DNA from: Bacteroidales bacterium
GTDB taxonomy: Bacteria; Bacteroidota; Bacteroidia; Bacteroidales; UBA932
DNA length: 64,000 nucleotides
Direction of reading: 5' to 3'
Assembly: GCA_024398125.1 (NCBI GenBank)
Contig: JAKSJO010000007.1
Coordinates: 1-64,000, forward strand
Below the pieces are notes generated by a model. It was not told where the DNA came from and did not search any database. It worked only from the letters and a program-made list of their open reading frames with translations. Within the stretch, counting starts at the first letter, position 1. Every line of letters begins with the position of its first letter. This document shows positions 1-7,502 of the stretch, in pieces. A program made the translations under genes and the position numbers.

Positions 1-703
1 CATCATAGCTGTGATTGTAAGGAGTGCGCACCGTCAGTGGCTCGAACACCTCACCGGTGACATTGAAATCATCGATTGAAGCGGCATTTCTATCTATGTT
101 TGTACATATCCTGTCAGCCAGTTCATATTTTCCTGTGGATGGATCAAGCCTCATTCCATAAACCCACAGATGTTTCCCGGCCATCGGAGTAACTATTTCT
201 CTTTCCTGATCGTAAACCACGTGTGAGTAATAACAGCCCGTGGAGCGCATTCTGGCAAGTCCCGGTTTTACATACATCTCTCGGTCTTCGAACCAAGGCC
301 AGGGTCTATTCAACTTCATTACAACCTCACCGGGCATCTTGTCCTCGGCGTAGATCAGGTCGTAGCCGGGAACCTTTACTTCAAGCCTGTACTTGTGGAG
401 CGGTATTGCGGCATAGTCCATCCTCCACTTGCCGTCGGCGTCCCTCTTGAACTCTCCGACTGTCTTGCCGACAGTCAGGTCGATGAGCGTGGCGACAGCC
501 TCGGTGAGTTCCATCGCGCTGCCCTCGGACGCACCCTTGGAGAATGAAAGGCTGAGCTCCTGTCCCGGCTCGTTGCTCAGCAGGCACTCCACGACGACAG
601 TCCTGTCCCCGGCGTCAAGAGTAACCTCCTTGACACATGAAGACAGCATGCCTGAGACCGTCAGAATGGCAACGGCGAGGAGTATTGAGATTCCGTGTTT
701 CAT
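1..703 (-). CDS. DUF4249 family lipoprotein, copy 1 (3' end cut by window edge)
   Basis: The frame runs leftwards from an ATG at 701-703 and is still open at base 1, so the C-terminus lies outside the window. The signal peptide starts MKHGISILL and ends in the lipobox LSSC, so it should be an outer-membrane or surface lipoprotein. The visible C-terminal part (for example KHLWVYGMRL and SIDDFNVTGE) is clearly related to copies 2 and 3 but diverged from them. From about base 564 rightwards it is base-for-base the same as copy 2. An in-frame ATG 18 codons upstream exists, but the MKHG start gives a normal signal peptide. DUF4249 proteins usually accompany a TonB-dependent receptor; none is seen next to these copies here, so any partner may lie to the left. 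Confidence 0.8.
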   Translation of the reverse strand, partial: MKHGISILLAVAILTVSGMLSSCVKEVTLDAGDRTVVVECLLSNEPGQELSLSFSKGASEGSAMELTEAVATLIDLTVGKTVGEFKRDADGKWRMDYAAIPLHKYRLEVKVPGYDLIYAEDKMPGEVVMKLNRPWPWFEDREMYVKPGLARMRSTGCYYSHVVYDQEREIVTPMAGKHLWVYGMRLDPSTGKYELADRICTNIDRNAASIDDFNVTGEVFEPLTVRTPYNHSYD

Positions 704-1934
704 AGTGTTGTATTGCATTTGGAAGGTCTTCTTAGAAGATGTTTTGAAATGATTCACGAAATTGATTTTGATGCATAAGAAATGAAGTTGGATCGTTTAA
801 AAACAGATTCTCAGTTGATCGGATTCGAGAAGTCGACTACCATGCTCGGCGCAACAATCAGGGTTCCTTTCTTTCTGGTCGATGTCGCAAAGAATCCAAC
901 TCCGCCATTGATGTTGGAGTATATGTTCTCCCTCATGTAGATGGAAAGCTCGGAGAGGTCTCCAGACACATTGCCGTGCCTCCTTATCTGGAACAGGGCA
1001 TCCTCGATGTACTTGTCGTATACGTCGGAAACGAGTACGAACTGGATATAGCCGTCAGAGTATTCGGGAACGTACTCCTGGTTCTCATTGAAAAGGAATC
1101 TGTCCATCACGACTCCGTCAAGATCCGTAATCCAGCTGTGATCCGACATCAGGTTTTTTGTGCGTGTACTATATGTATGCTCATCCGTTGCTGCCGAAAC
1201 CATCTTGTCTACCGCGGCATCCACATCATATATGTTGGCCCAGACGGCGATGTATGCAGATTGGTTGATATCGGTCTGCAGTCTAAGGTAGTTCCTATGG
1301 ATAGGGCAGCCATTGAAAGATCGATAATATGTCAGATACGTCGGATATTCTTTCCCATCGAGGCGGTATGGATAGTTGGAGTACGCTACTGGAGCTTCAT
1401 ATAACTTCCCCGTCAGATTGAAATCGTCAATTGTCTCCCCCGCTTCTCTTGCGCAGATCTTGTCCGCAAGTTCATATTTCCCCGAGGTCTTGTTCCATCT
1501 CATGCCATATATCCAGAAATGCTGTCTTTTCAGTCTGCCATGGGCAATTGATTCGCTTGCAATGAACAAAGTTGAAGAATTATGACTATCTCCCCAAGGT
1601 CTCCCGGGAGTTAGAGTGAAAGAAGATGAAGACCCGGAAGCCATGATCATAGAATAGAGCGACTTCGAATTTTGCTCAAGTGGCACCTCTACGGGCATGG
1701 TATCCTCGGCGTAGATCAGGTCGTAGCCGGGCACCTTCACCTCGAGTCTGTACTTGTGGAGCGGTATTGCGGCATAGTCCATCCTCCACTTGTCGTCGGC
1801 GTCCCTCCTGAACTCGCCGACTGTCTTGTTGTCCGTCAGGTCGATGAGCGTGGCGACAGCTTCGGTAAGCTCCATTGCGCTGTCCTCGGACGCACCCTTG
1901 GAGAATGAAAGGCTGAGTTCCTGCCCCGGCTCGT
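564..1934. repeat. Tandem duplication, left copy (period 1361 bp)
   Basis: As far as I could compare, every base from 564 to 1934 equals the base 1361 positions further on. The matched length (about 1371 bp) is almost exactly one period, as expected from a recent unequal crossover. Identity breaks at 563/1924 (t versus c) on the left and at 1935/3296 (t versus c) on the right. The unit holds the 5' part of one DUF4249 gene, its upstream spacer, and the 3' body of the next gene. Confidence 0.85.
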
Positions 1935-2064
1935 TGCTCAGCAGGCACTCCACGACGACAGTCCTGTCCCCGGCGTCAAGAGTAACCTCCTTGACACATG
2001 AAGACAGCATGCCTGAGACCGTCAGAATGGCAACGGCGAGGAGTATTGAGATTCCGTGTTTCAT
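811..2064 (-). CDS. DUF4249 family lipoprotein, copy 2 (chimeric)
   Basis: This encodes 417 residues from the ATG at 2062-2064; a longer start (MNHFK, 2118) is possible but would bury the signal peptide. The signal peptide MKHGISILLAVAILTVS ends in the lipobox LSSC (Cys23). The N-terminus and upstream spacer are identical to copy 1, while the rest is identical to copy 3 apart from Asn/Asp in the VECLLS(N/D)EPG stretch. The gene is therefore a hybrid of its neighbours. The N-terminal half is probably a beta-sandwich (LDAGDRTVVVECLLS); the C-terminal half, with IDDFNLTGKL, is the DUF4249 core. The role is inferred to be substrate capture at the cell surface with a TonB receptor; the substrate is unknown. 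Confidence 0.85.
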   Translation of the reverse strand: MKHGISILLAVAILTVSGMLSSCVKEVTLDAGDRTVVVECLLSNEPGQELSLSFSKGASEDSAMELTEAVATLIDLTDNKTVGEFRRDADDKWRMDYAAIPLHKYRLEVKVPGYDLIYAEDTMPVEVPLEQNSKSLYSMIMASGSSSSFTLTPGRPWGDSHNSSTLFIASESIAHGRLKRQHFWIYGMRWNKTSGKYELADKICAREAGETIDDFNLTGKLYEAPVAYSNYPYRLDGKEYPTYLTYYRSFNGCPIHRNYLRLQTDINQSAYIAVWANIYDVDAAVDKMVSAATDEHTYSTRTKNLMSDHSWITDLDGVVMDRFLFNENQEYVPEYSDGYIQFVLVSDVYDKYIEDALFQIRRHGNVSGDLSELSIYMRENIYSNINGGVGFFATSTRKKGTLIVAPSMVVDFSNPIN

Positions 2065-3295
2065 AGTGTTGTATTGCATTTGGAAGGTCTTCTTAGAAGA
2101 TGTTTTGAAATGATTCACGAAATTGATTTTGATGCATAAGAAATGAAGTTGGATCGTTTAAAAACAGATTCTCAGTTGATCGGATTCGAGAAGTCGACTA
2201 CCATGCTCGGCGCAACAATCAGGGTTCCTTTCTTTCTGGTCGATGTCGCAAAGAATCCAACTCCGCCATTGATGTTGGAGTATATGTTCTCCCTCATGTA
2301 GATGGAAAGCTCGGAGAGGTCTCCAGACACATTGCCGTGCCTCCTTATCTGGAACAGGGCATCCTCGATGTACTTGTCGTATACGTCGGAAACGAGTACG
2401 AACTGGATATAGCCGTCAGAGTATTCGGGAACGTACTCCTGGTTCTCATTGAAAAGGAATCTGTCCATCACGACTCCGTCAAGATCCGTAATCCAGCTGT
2501 GATCCGACATCAGGTTTTTTGTGCGTGTACTATATGTATGCTCATCCGTTGCTGCCGAAACCATCTTGTCTACCGCGGCATCCACATCATATATGTTGGC
2601 CCAGACGGCGATGTATGCAGATTGGTTGATATCGGTCTGCAGTCTAAGGTAGTTCCTATGGATAGGGCAGCCATTGAAAGATCGATAATATGTCAGATAC
2701 GTCGGATATTCTTTCCCATCGAGGCGGTATGGATAGTTGGAGTACGCTACTGGAGCTTCATATAACTTCCCCGTCAGATTGAAATCGTCAATTGTCTCCC
2801 CCGCTTCTCTTGCGCAGATCTTGTCCGCAAGTTCATATTTCCCCGAGGTCTTGTTCCATCTCATGCCATATATCCAGAAATGCTGTCTTTTCAGTCTGCC
2901 ATGGGCAATTGATTCGCTTGCAATGAACAAAGTTGAAGAATTATGACTATCTCCCCAAGGTCTCCCGGGAGTTAGAGTGAAAGAAGATGAAGACCCGGAA
3001 GCCATGATCATAGAATAGAGCGACTTCGAATTTTGCTCAAGTGGCACCTCTACGGGCATGGTATCCTCGGCGTAGATCAGGTCGTAGCCGGGCACCTTCA
3101 CCTCGAGTCTGTACTTGTGGAGCGGTATTGCGGCATAGTCCATCCTCCACTTGTCGTCGGCGTCCCTCCTGAACTCGCCGACTGTCTTGTTGTCCGTCAG
3201 GTCGATGAGCGTGGCGACAGCTTCGGTAAGCTCCATTGCGCTGTCCTCGGACGCACCCTTGGAGAATGAAAGGCTGAGTTCCTGCCCCGGCTCGT
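1925..3295. repeat. Tandem duplication, right copy (period 1361 bp)
   Basis: This is the second copy of the 1361-bp unit starting near 564. It overlaps the first copy by about 10 bases, which marks the short homologous stretch (CCCCGGCTCG and neighbours) where the crossover probably happened inside the 5' coding region. Confidence 0.85.
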
Positions 3296-3422
3296 CGCTC
3301 AGCAGGCACTCCACGACAACAGTCCTGTCCCCGGCATCAAGCGTCACTTCCTTTACGCACGAAGACAGCATGCCTGAGATTATCATCAGGCATATCGCTA
3401 TATTTAGGAGTGGTCTTTTCAT
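2172..3422 (-). CDS. DUF4249 family lipoprotein, copy 3
   Basis: This encodes 416 residues from the ATG at 3422. The signal peptide MKRPLLNIAICLMIIS differs from copies 1 and 2 but ends in the same lipobox LSSC (Cys22). From VVVECLLS onward it matches copy 2 with one amino-acid difference. It is the most upstream of the three genes, so transcription of the array probably starts in 3423-3540. I saw no clear TAnnTTTG box there. The spacer to copy 2 (2065-2171) is identical to the spacer between copies 1 and 2. A receptor-assisting surface lipoprotein is the usual family role; the ligand cannot be told from sequence. Confidence 0.85.
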   Translation of the reverse strand: MKRPLLNIAICLMIISGMLSSCVKEVTLDAGDRTVVVECLLSDEPGQELSLSFSKGASEDSAMELTEAVATLIDLTDNKTVGEFRRDADDKWRMDYAAIPLHKYRLEVKVPGYDLIYAEDTMPVEVPLEQNSKSLYSMIMASGSSSSFTLTPGRPWGDSHNSSTLFIASESIAHGRLKRQHFWIYGMRWNKTSGKYELADKICAREAGETIDDFNLTGKLYEAPVAYSNYPYRLDGKEYPTYLTYYRSFNGCPIHRNYLRLQTDINQSAYIAVWANIYDVDAAVDKMVSAATDEHTYSTRTKNLMSDHSWITDLDGVVMDRFLFNENQEYVPEYSDGYIQFVLVSDVYDKYIEDALFQIRRHGNVSGDLSELSIYMRENIYSNINGGVGFFATSTRKKGTLIVAPSMVVDFSNPIN

Positions 3423-3538
3423 AGAAGATAATTGCTTTATAATTAGATGTCTTCGAGATTATTAAAACGATGCAATATAAGGAGAGTATTTATAAAAAAA
3501 AACTTTTCGCTCAAAATAAAATGTTTCTTTTTCTGTTT

Positions 3539-3631
3539 AGGAATGATGAAAAATAAGTTGGTAAAGATTCATAAATGAATATGGACATGAAAGACACATA
3601 AAGATTACCAAGTTATTTTTTAAGAGTGACT
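3539..3631 (+). mobile_element. MITE-like palindromic element, short copy
   Basis: The ends are inverted repeats: AAAAATAAGTTGGTAA at 3549-3564 and TTACCAAGTTATTTTTT at 3605-3621, with one mismatch. The interior (ATATGGACATGAAAGACACA) and the flanking GGAATGATG and GAGTGACT match, in reverse orientation, the longer element at 6063-6223. This copy lacks about 70 internal bases of the longer one. No transposase is encoded. It could be a non-autonomous transposable element or another dispersed palindromic repeat. Confidence 0.65.
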
Positions 3632-3654
3632 TATAAAGTACTGATAATCATCTT

Positions 3655-3770
3655 GGCCAGGTGTCACGAATACTGCCGTTTCCGTGCAATCTACCCCGGT
3701 CGAGGGCGGGTAAGTGACACGCATTCGGTCAATCTTGTGCAATCTCCCCGGTCGAAGACCAGACCTGGCC
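3655..3770. repeat. 53-bp-period repeat pair with closing stem; possible structured RNA
   Basis: Two imperfect units repeat every 53 bases: GTGCAATCT occurs at 3684 and 3737, each followed by CCCCGGTCGA. The segment is bounded by GGCCAGGT (3655-3662) and its reverse complement ACCTGGCC (3763-3770). GTGTCAC (3661-3667) is complementary to GTGACAC (3714-3720). This dyad layout suggests either a structured transcript or an intergenic repeat family. The strand is undetermined and I do not recognise it as a known RNA. Confidence 0.4.
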
Positions 3771-3790
3771 TGGACCCGTCAGCAAAGCCG

Positions 3791-3819
3791 AAAAAAGGGC
3801 GTCCCGATCGAGACGCCCT
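3791..3819 (-). terminator. Intrinsic terminator of rnr
   Basis: On the minus strand AGGGCGTC and GACGCCCT form an 8-bp GC-rich stem with an 8-base loop, followed directly by six T residues. It lies about 37 bases after the rnr stop codon. Confidence 0.85.
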
Positions 3820-3855
3820 AGATTACAATGGAATCAACCCCTCTTGCAACACGCA

Positions 3856-6048
3856 CTAACGGTATTTGTTGCGGGAGCGGCGCTGTTTCGGAGCGCGAAC
3901 CTCCTCGCGTTTTTCAGCCGGAATTGGTTCAAGAGCTTCCTCGACGAGCTCATAGTCCAGAATCTTCTGCTCGAGGTTGGTGCCCTTTACGCGGATGCGG
4001 ACCTTGTCGCCGAGACGGAATACCCTGCGGGTCCTACGGCCGACCGTGCGGTAGTTCTCGGCATCGAATTCGAAGAAATCTGCCTTGATGTCTCGCAGAG
4101 AGACCATGCCCTCGATCTTTGTAGGCTCGATCTCGACATAGATGCCCCAGTCGGTAAGACCCGAGATGGAACCGTCAAACTCCTGACCGACCTTGTCCTC
4201 CATGAACTCGACAAGCTTGTACTTGATGGAAGCTCTCTCGGCCTCGGCAGCGATTGACTCGCGGTCTGAGGCATGGGCGCACTGTTCCTCGTAGTATGCC
4301 TGGTTCTGGCTGTTCTCGCCCGCGAGATACATGGCAAGAAGACGATGGACCATGGTATCAGGATAACGGCGGATAGGCGAGGTGAAGTGGGTGTAGAAGT
4401 CGAAGGCAAGACCATAGTGACCGATGTTGACGGTACTGTACTTTGCCTTTGCCATAGAGCGGAGAGCAAGCATCTCGAATGCGTTGCACTCAGGCTTGTC
4501 CTTGGCGCTTGTGAGGAGATCGTTAAGGGATTTGGCGATGGCGCGGTTGCCGTTCGACTCGTCCATCTTGTAACCGAAGTTGCCCGCGAACTTGCGCAGC
4601 GACTCGATCTTCTCGCCGTTCGGCTCGTCATGGATACGATAGACGAAGGTCTTGGCATCCTTGGCAGCGCGTCCGTTCATCTTGCCGCTTGTTGCGATAT
4701 ACTCAGCAACGCTGCGGTTGGCAAGAAGCATGAACTCCTCGATGAGCCAGTTGGCTTCCTTGCTTATATGCTGATGAACGCCTACAGGCTTGCCGTTCTC
4801 ATCGACATCGACCTTCATCTCCGGACGCTCGAAACTGATCGCACCGGCGCGGAAACGGCGGTCCTTGAGCATCTGGGCAAGTTTGTGGAGCTTTATGAGG
4901 GCATCCTCGATCTCTTCGCCCCATACGGCTGGAGCCTTTTCCTTGCTCTTTGTCTCGGCGACCTTGCGCTCGATAACCTCCTGAGCCTCCTCGTAAGAGA
5001 ATCTGTATCTTGAGCAGATCGCGGTGCGGCCGAACCAGCGGTCAACGATCTTTGCGAGCGGAGTGATTTCGAAGACGGCAGAGAATGTCAGCTTGTCCTC
5101 GTTCGGGCGGAGCGAGCAGAGCTTGTTGCAGAGCTTTTCAGGGAGCATCGGAACCGTACGGTCAACGAGGTATACGGAAGTTCCTCGCTCCTGAGCCTCC
5201 TTGTCCACGGCTGTGCCTGGGAGCACGTACCACGAAACGTCAGCGATATGGACGCCGACCTCGTAGTTGCCGTTCGGAAGAACCTTGAACGACAGCGCAT
5301 CGTCGAAGTCCTTCGCATCCGCAGGGTCTATTGTGAAAGTGAGAGTGTCGCGGAAGTCGCGGCGACCCTTCATGTCCTTTGCGGTAATTTCCTCGCTGAT
5401 CTGGTCAGCGGCGTCCTCGACCTCCTTCTCGAAACGGTATGGGAGGCCGAACTCAGCAAGGATGGCGTGCATCTCGGTATCGTTGTCGCCAGGCATGCCG
5501 AGCACATCGGTAAGATGGCCCTTCGGGCTCATGTCATACTTCTCCCAGCGGTCGACCAGAGCAGCGACCTTCATGCCCTGCTTGGCGCCCATTGCTGCGG
5601 CAGCCTCGGCATCGACCTCGATGTCGTAAGGCATGTTCTTGCTCTGCATGATGACCCAGGCCTGGGCTCCGACAGTATGGTAGACGCCGACATGCGAGCG
5701 GCTGCTGCGCTCGATGATACTGATAACCTCGCCTTCGCGACGCTTGTCGCCGACCTTCTCGCGGGTCAGGGCAACCTTGACCTTGTCACCGTTCAGGGCG
5801 TTCTTCGTCCTGGTCTGCTTTACATAGATATCATCCTGCTCTCCGGGAACGATGACGAAGATGAAGCCCTCGCGGGTCATCTGGACCGTTCCTTCGAACT
5901 GAGGATAGTTGTCCAGCGACTTGTGGCCGCGGGACTGACGTGAATTCTTTCTTGGCCCCCTTGCTGCCTTCGAGCCGCGTCCCTTTGACTGGCTCCTGCC
6001 CTTTCCTGTACTGCGCGGCTTTGTGCCGCCACTTTTTCTTTCTGCCAT
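3856..6048 (-). CDS. rnr: Ribonuclease R (RNB-family 3'-5' exoribonuclease)
   Basis: This 730-residue protein has a basic, Gly/Ser/Lys-rich N-terminal tail (residues 1-45) and cold-shock-like OB domains (about 50-180). The RNB catalytic domain carries DPADAKDFDD at 241-250, whose aspartates bind the metal ions. A C-terminal S1 domain lies at about 620-690, followed by a second basic tail. RNase R degrades structured RNA, including mRNA and defective rRNA, and in other bacteria works with trans-translation (smpB is also in this window). The gene is alone between two inverted palindromic elements. No TAnnTTTG promoter was found directly upstream, so its promoter may lie within or beyond the element at 6063-6223. 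A good terminator follows. Confidence 0.95.
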   Translation of the reverse strand: MAERKSGGTKPRSTGKGRSQSKGRGSKAARGPRKNSRQSRGHKSLDNYPQFEGTVQMTREGFIFVIVPGEQDDIYVKQTRTKNALNGDKVKVALTREKVGDKRREGEVISIIERSSRSHVGVYHTVGAQAWVIMQSKNMPYDIEVDAEAAAAMGAKQGMKVAALVDRWEKYDMSPKGHLTDVLGMPGDNDTEMHAILAEFGLPYRFEKEVEDAADQISEEITAKDMKGRRDFRDTLTFTIDPADAKDFDDALSFKVLPNGNYEVGVHIADVSWYVLPGTAVDKEAQERGTSVYLVDRTVPMLPEKLCNKLCSLRPNEDKLTFSAVFEITPLAKIVDRWFGRTAICSRYRFSYEEAQEVIERKVAETKSKEKAPAVWGEEIEDALIKLHKLAQMLKDRRFRAGAISFERPEMKVDVDENGKPVGVHQHISKEANWLIEEFMLLANRSVAEYIATSGKMNGRAAKDAKTFVYRIHDEPNGEKIESLRKFAGNFGYKMDESNGNRAIAKSLNDLLTSAKDKPECNAFEMLALRSMAKAKYSTVNIGHYGLAFDFYTHFTSPIRRYPDTMVHRLLAMYLAGENSQNQAYYEEQCAHASDRESIAAEAERASIKYKLVEFMEDKVGQEFDGSISGLTDWGIYVEIEPTKIEGMVSLRDIKADFFEFDAENYRTVGRRTRRVFRLGDKVRIRVKGTNLEQKILDYELVEEALEPIPAEKREEVRAPKQRRSRNKYR

Positions 6049-6062
6049 TGTAAACTTTATTT

Positions 6063-6223
6063 AGTCACTCCTAAAAAATAAGATGGTAATCTTTATGTGT
6101 CTTTCATGTCCATATTCAATTATTCATCGGTCACGTAGCTACTGCTACGCTCCCTCTTCATAATTGAATCTGTCATATGAAATCCTCCATAAATCTTTAC
6201 CATCTTATTTTTTCATCATTCCT
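6063..6223 (-). mobile_element. MITE-like nested palindromic element, long copy
   Basis: The ends are perfect 17-bp inverted repeats: AAAAAATAAGATGGTAA at 6073-6089 and its reverse complement at 6197-6213. Inside is a second inverted pair, ATTCAATTAT (6114-6123) and ATAATTGAAT (6160-6169), around a third, GTAGC/GCTAC (6135-6148). The element matches the copy at 3539-3631 in opposite orientation. It fills the spacer between rnr and the U32 gene, and its right edge supplies the U32 stop codon (6216-6218), so insertion may have altered that C-terminus. Confidence 0.7.
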
Positions 6224-7496
6224 TAGCAGGTTCTGTTTCTTCCCAGATATAGATCTTGTCGCCGCGTCTGAGGCGAAAGCCCTCTTCCGGAATCTGGCCG
6301 TCAGGCATGATCGCAACCGAGCAGCGGGTACCCTTTCCGGCTTCCTCGCATGGTTGGAGGTTGACTCTCATGTCGTCCACAGGGAACTCCACGACGCCGG
6401 TGGTCGCACCGATCGCGATAGCGTCCATACCCTTCTTCAGACTGGCAGACTCGACAAGGATCTCGGCGACTCCGATACGGTCGAACCAGTTGGTGACCTT
6501 GCCGCAGTATACCTTCTTGCGGGTGGCCTGGCTGCCGTAGACGTCGCTCCACTGGCCAAGGTACGCGCCCTGGTAGTAGCCGTCCCAGAAGCCGCGGTTG
6601 AATACCTCCGCGAGCTCGCCCTTGAGGGAAGCCGCCATCTCGGGAGTGTAGTTGCCGTCACATACAGCGTCGGCGGCACGTCTGTAGCAGCTGGCACAGC
6701 GCTTCACATATTCAGCAGCGCGCGCACGGCCCTCGATCTTGAACACCTTGACGCCGGAATCGATGATGCGCTCCATGAACTCGATGGTGCAAAGGTCCTT
6801 CGGCGACATGATATACTTGTTGTCTATGTTCAGCTGGTTGCCGGTCTCCAGGTCGGTCACCTCGTAGCCGCGACGGCAGACCTGGAAGCATGAGCCGCGG
6901 TTGGCGGATGCTCCATAGCTGTGCAGGCTGAGATAGCACTTGCCGGAAATGGCCATGCAGAGCGCTCCGTGGGCGAACATCTCGATACGGACAAGTTCTC
7001 CCTTAGGGCCGCGGATATCGTCACGGATGATGGTCTCGTGGATGGTCTTGACCTGGTCGAGATTGAGCTCGCGTGCAAGCACGATGACGTCGGCGAACTG
7101 AGCATAGAAACGCAGTGACTCCGCATTCGAAATGCTCAGCTGGGTCGAAATGTGCACCTCCATGCCTATGCTGCGGGCATACATGATTGCGGCCATGTCC
7201 GATGCGATCACGGCAGTCACGCCGGCCTTCATGGCGGCATCGAGAGCCTCTCGCATGGCCTCCATGTCCTCGGGATAGAGAACGATGTTGAGGGTGAGGT
7301 AGCTCTTCACGCCGTTCTCGCGGCATATCCTTACGACCTCATCGAGATCTTCAGGCGAGAAATTGTTGGCCGAGTGAGAACGCATGTTCAGCTGGCCGAC
7401 GCCGAAATATACCGAGTCGGCGCCTCCCTGTATCGCTGCATGCAGGCATTCGAAATTGCCCGCAGGAGCCATTATTTCCAGTTCTTTTCTGTCCAT
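6216..7496 (-). CDS. U32 family peptidase / TrhP (YegQ)-type protein
   Basis: This encodes 426 residues. The N-terminus ELEIMAPAGNFECLHAAIQG and the segment EMFAHGALCMAISGKCYLS followed by NRGSCFQVCR are typical of the U32 'peptidase' family. Cysteines at about 180, 187, 203 and 207 are the family's probable metal or Fe-S ligands. The best characterised relatives (TrhP/YegQ) hydroxylate uridine 34 in tRNA using prephenate, so a tRNA-modification role is more likely than proteolysis, but I cannot separate subfamilies. It starts 6 bases after the prenyl synthase gene and is probably co-transcribed with it. Its stop codon lies in the palindromic element, so the final residues may have been replaced. 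Confidence 0.85.
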   Translation of the reverse strand: MDRKELEIMAPAGNFECLHAAIQGGADSVYFGVGQLNMRSHSANNFSPEDLDEVVRICRENGVKSYLTLNIVLYPEDMEAMREALDAAMKAGVTAVIASDMAAIMYARSIGMEVHISTQLSISNAESLRFYAQFADVIVLARELNLDQVKTIHETIIRDDIRGPKGELVRIEMFAHGALCMAISGKCYLSLHSYGASANRGSCFQVCRRGYEVTDLETGNQLNIDNKYIMSPKDLCTIEFMERIIDSGVKVFKIEGRARAAEYVKRCASCYRRAADAVCDGNYTPEMAASLKGELAEVFNRGFWDGYYQGAYLGQWSDVYGSQATRKKVYCGKVTNWFDRIGVAEILVESASLKKGMDAIAIGATTGVVEFPVDDMRVNLQPCEEAGKGTRCSVAIMPDGQIPEEGFRLRRGDKIYIWEETEPAKE

Positions 7497-7502
7497 CTTA
7501 AG

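Larger units (their letters stand above)
3423..3855. other. Gene-free stretch between DUF4249 array and rnr
   Basis: These 433 bases hold no convincing gene. From left to right they contain the AT-rich 5' region of DUF4249 copy 3, the shorter palindromic element (3539-3631), a 53-bp-period repeat pair with a closing stem (3655-3770), and the rnr terminator (3791-3819). A 77-codon plus-strand frame at 3626-3859 crosses the repeat and the terminator and is not credible as a gene. Confidence 0.7.

Noticed and set aside
1..3422. Invertible phase-variation cassette at the DUF4249 array
   Set aside because: All copies are in direct orientation, no inverted repeats bound them and there is no invertase gene; duplication by unequal crossover explains the pattern.
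3655..3770. CRISPR array
   Set aside because: Only two imperfect units without unique spacers of constant size, and no cas genes in the window.
3626..3859. 77-codon plus-strand frame in the intergenic repeat
   Set aside because: It runs across the repeat units and through the rnr terminator, with no recognisable protein features.
5248..5943. 231-codon open frame on the plus strand opposite rnr
   Set aside because: It lies wholly inside the well-supported rnr gene on the other strand. Its composition reflects the mirror of GC-rich codons and it resembles no family.
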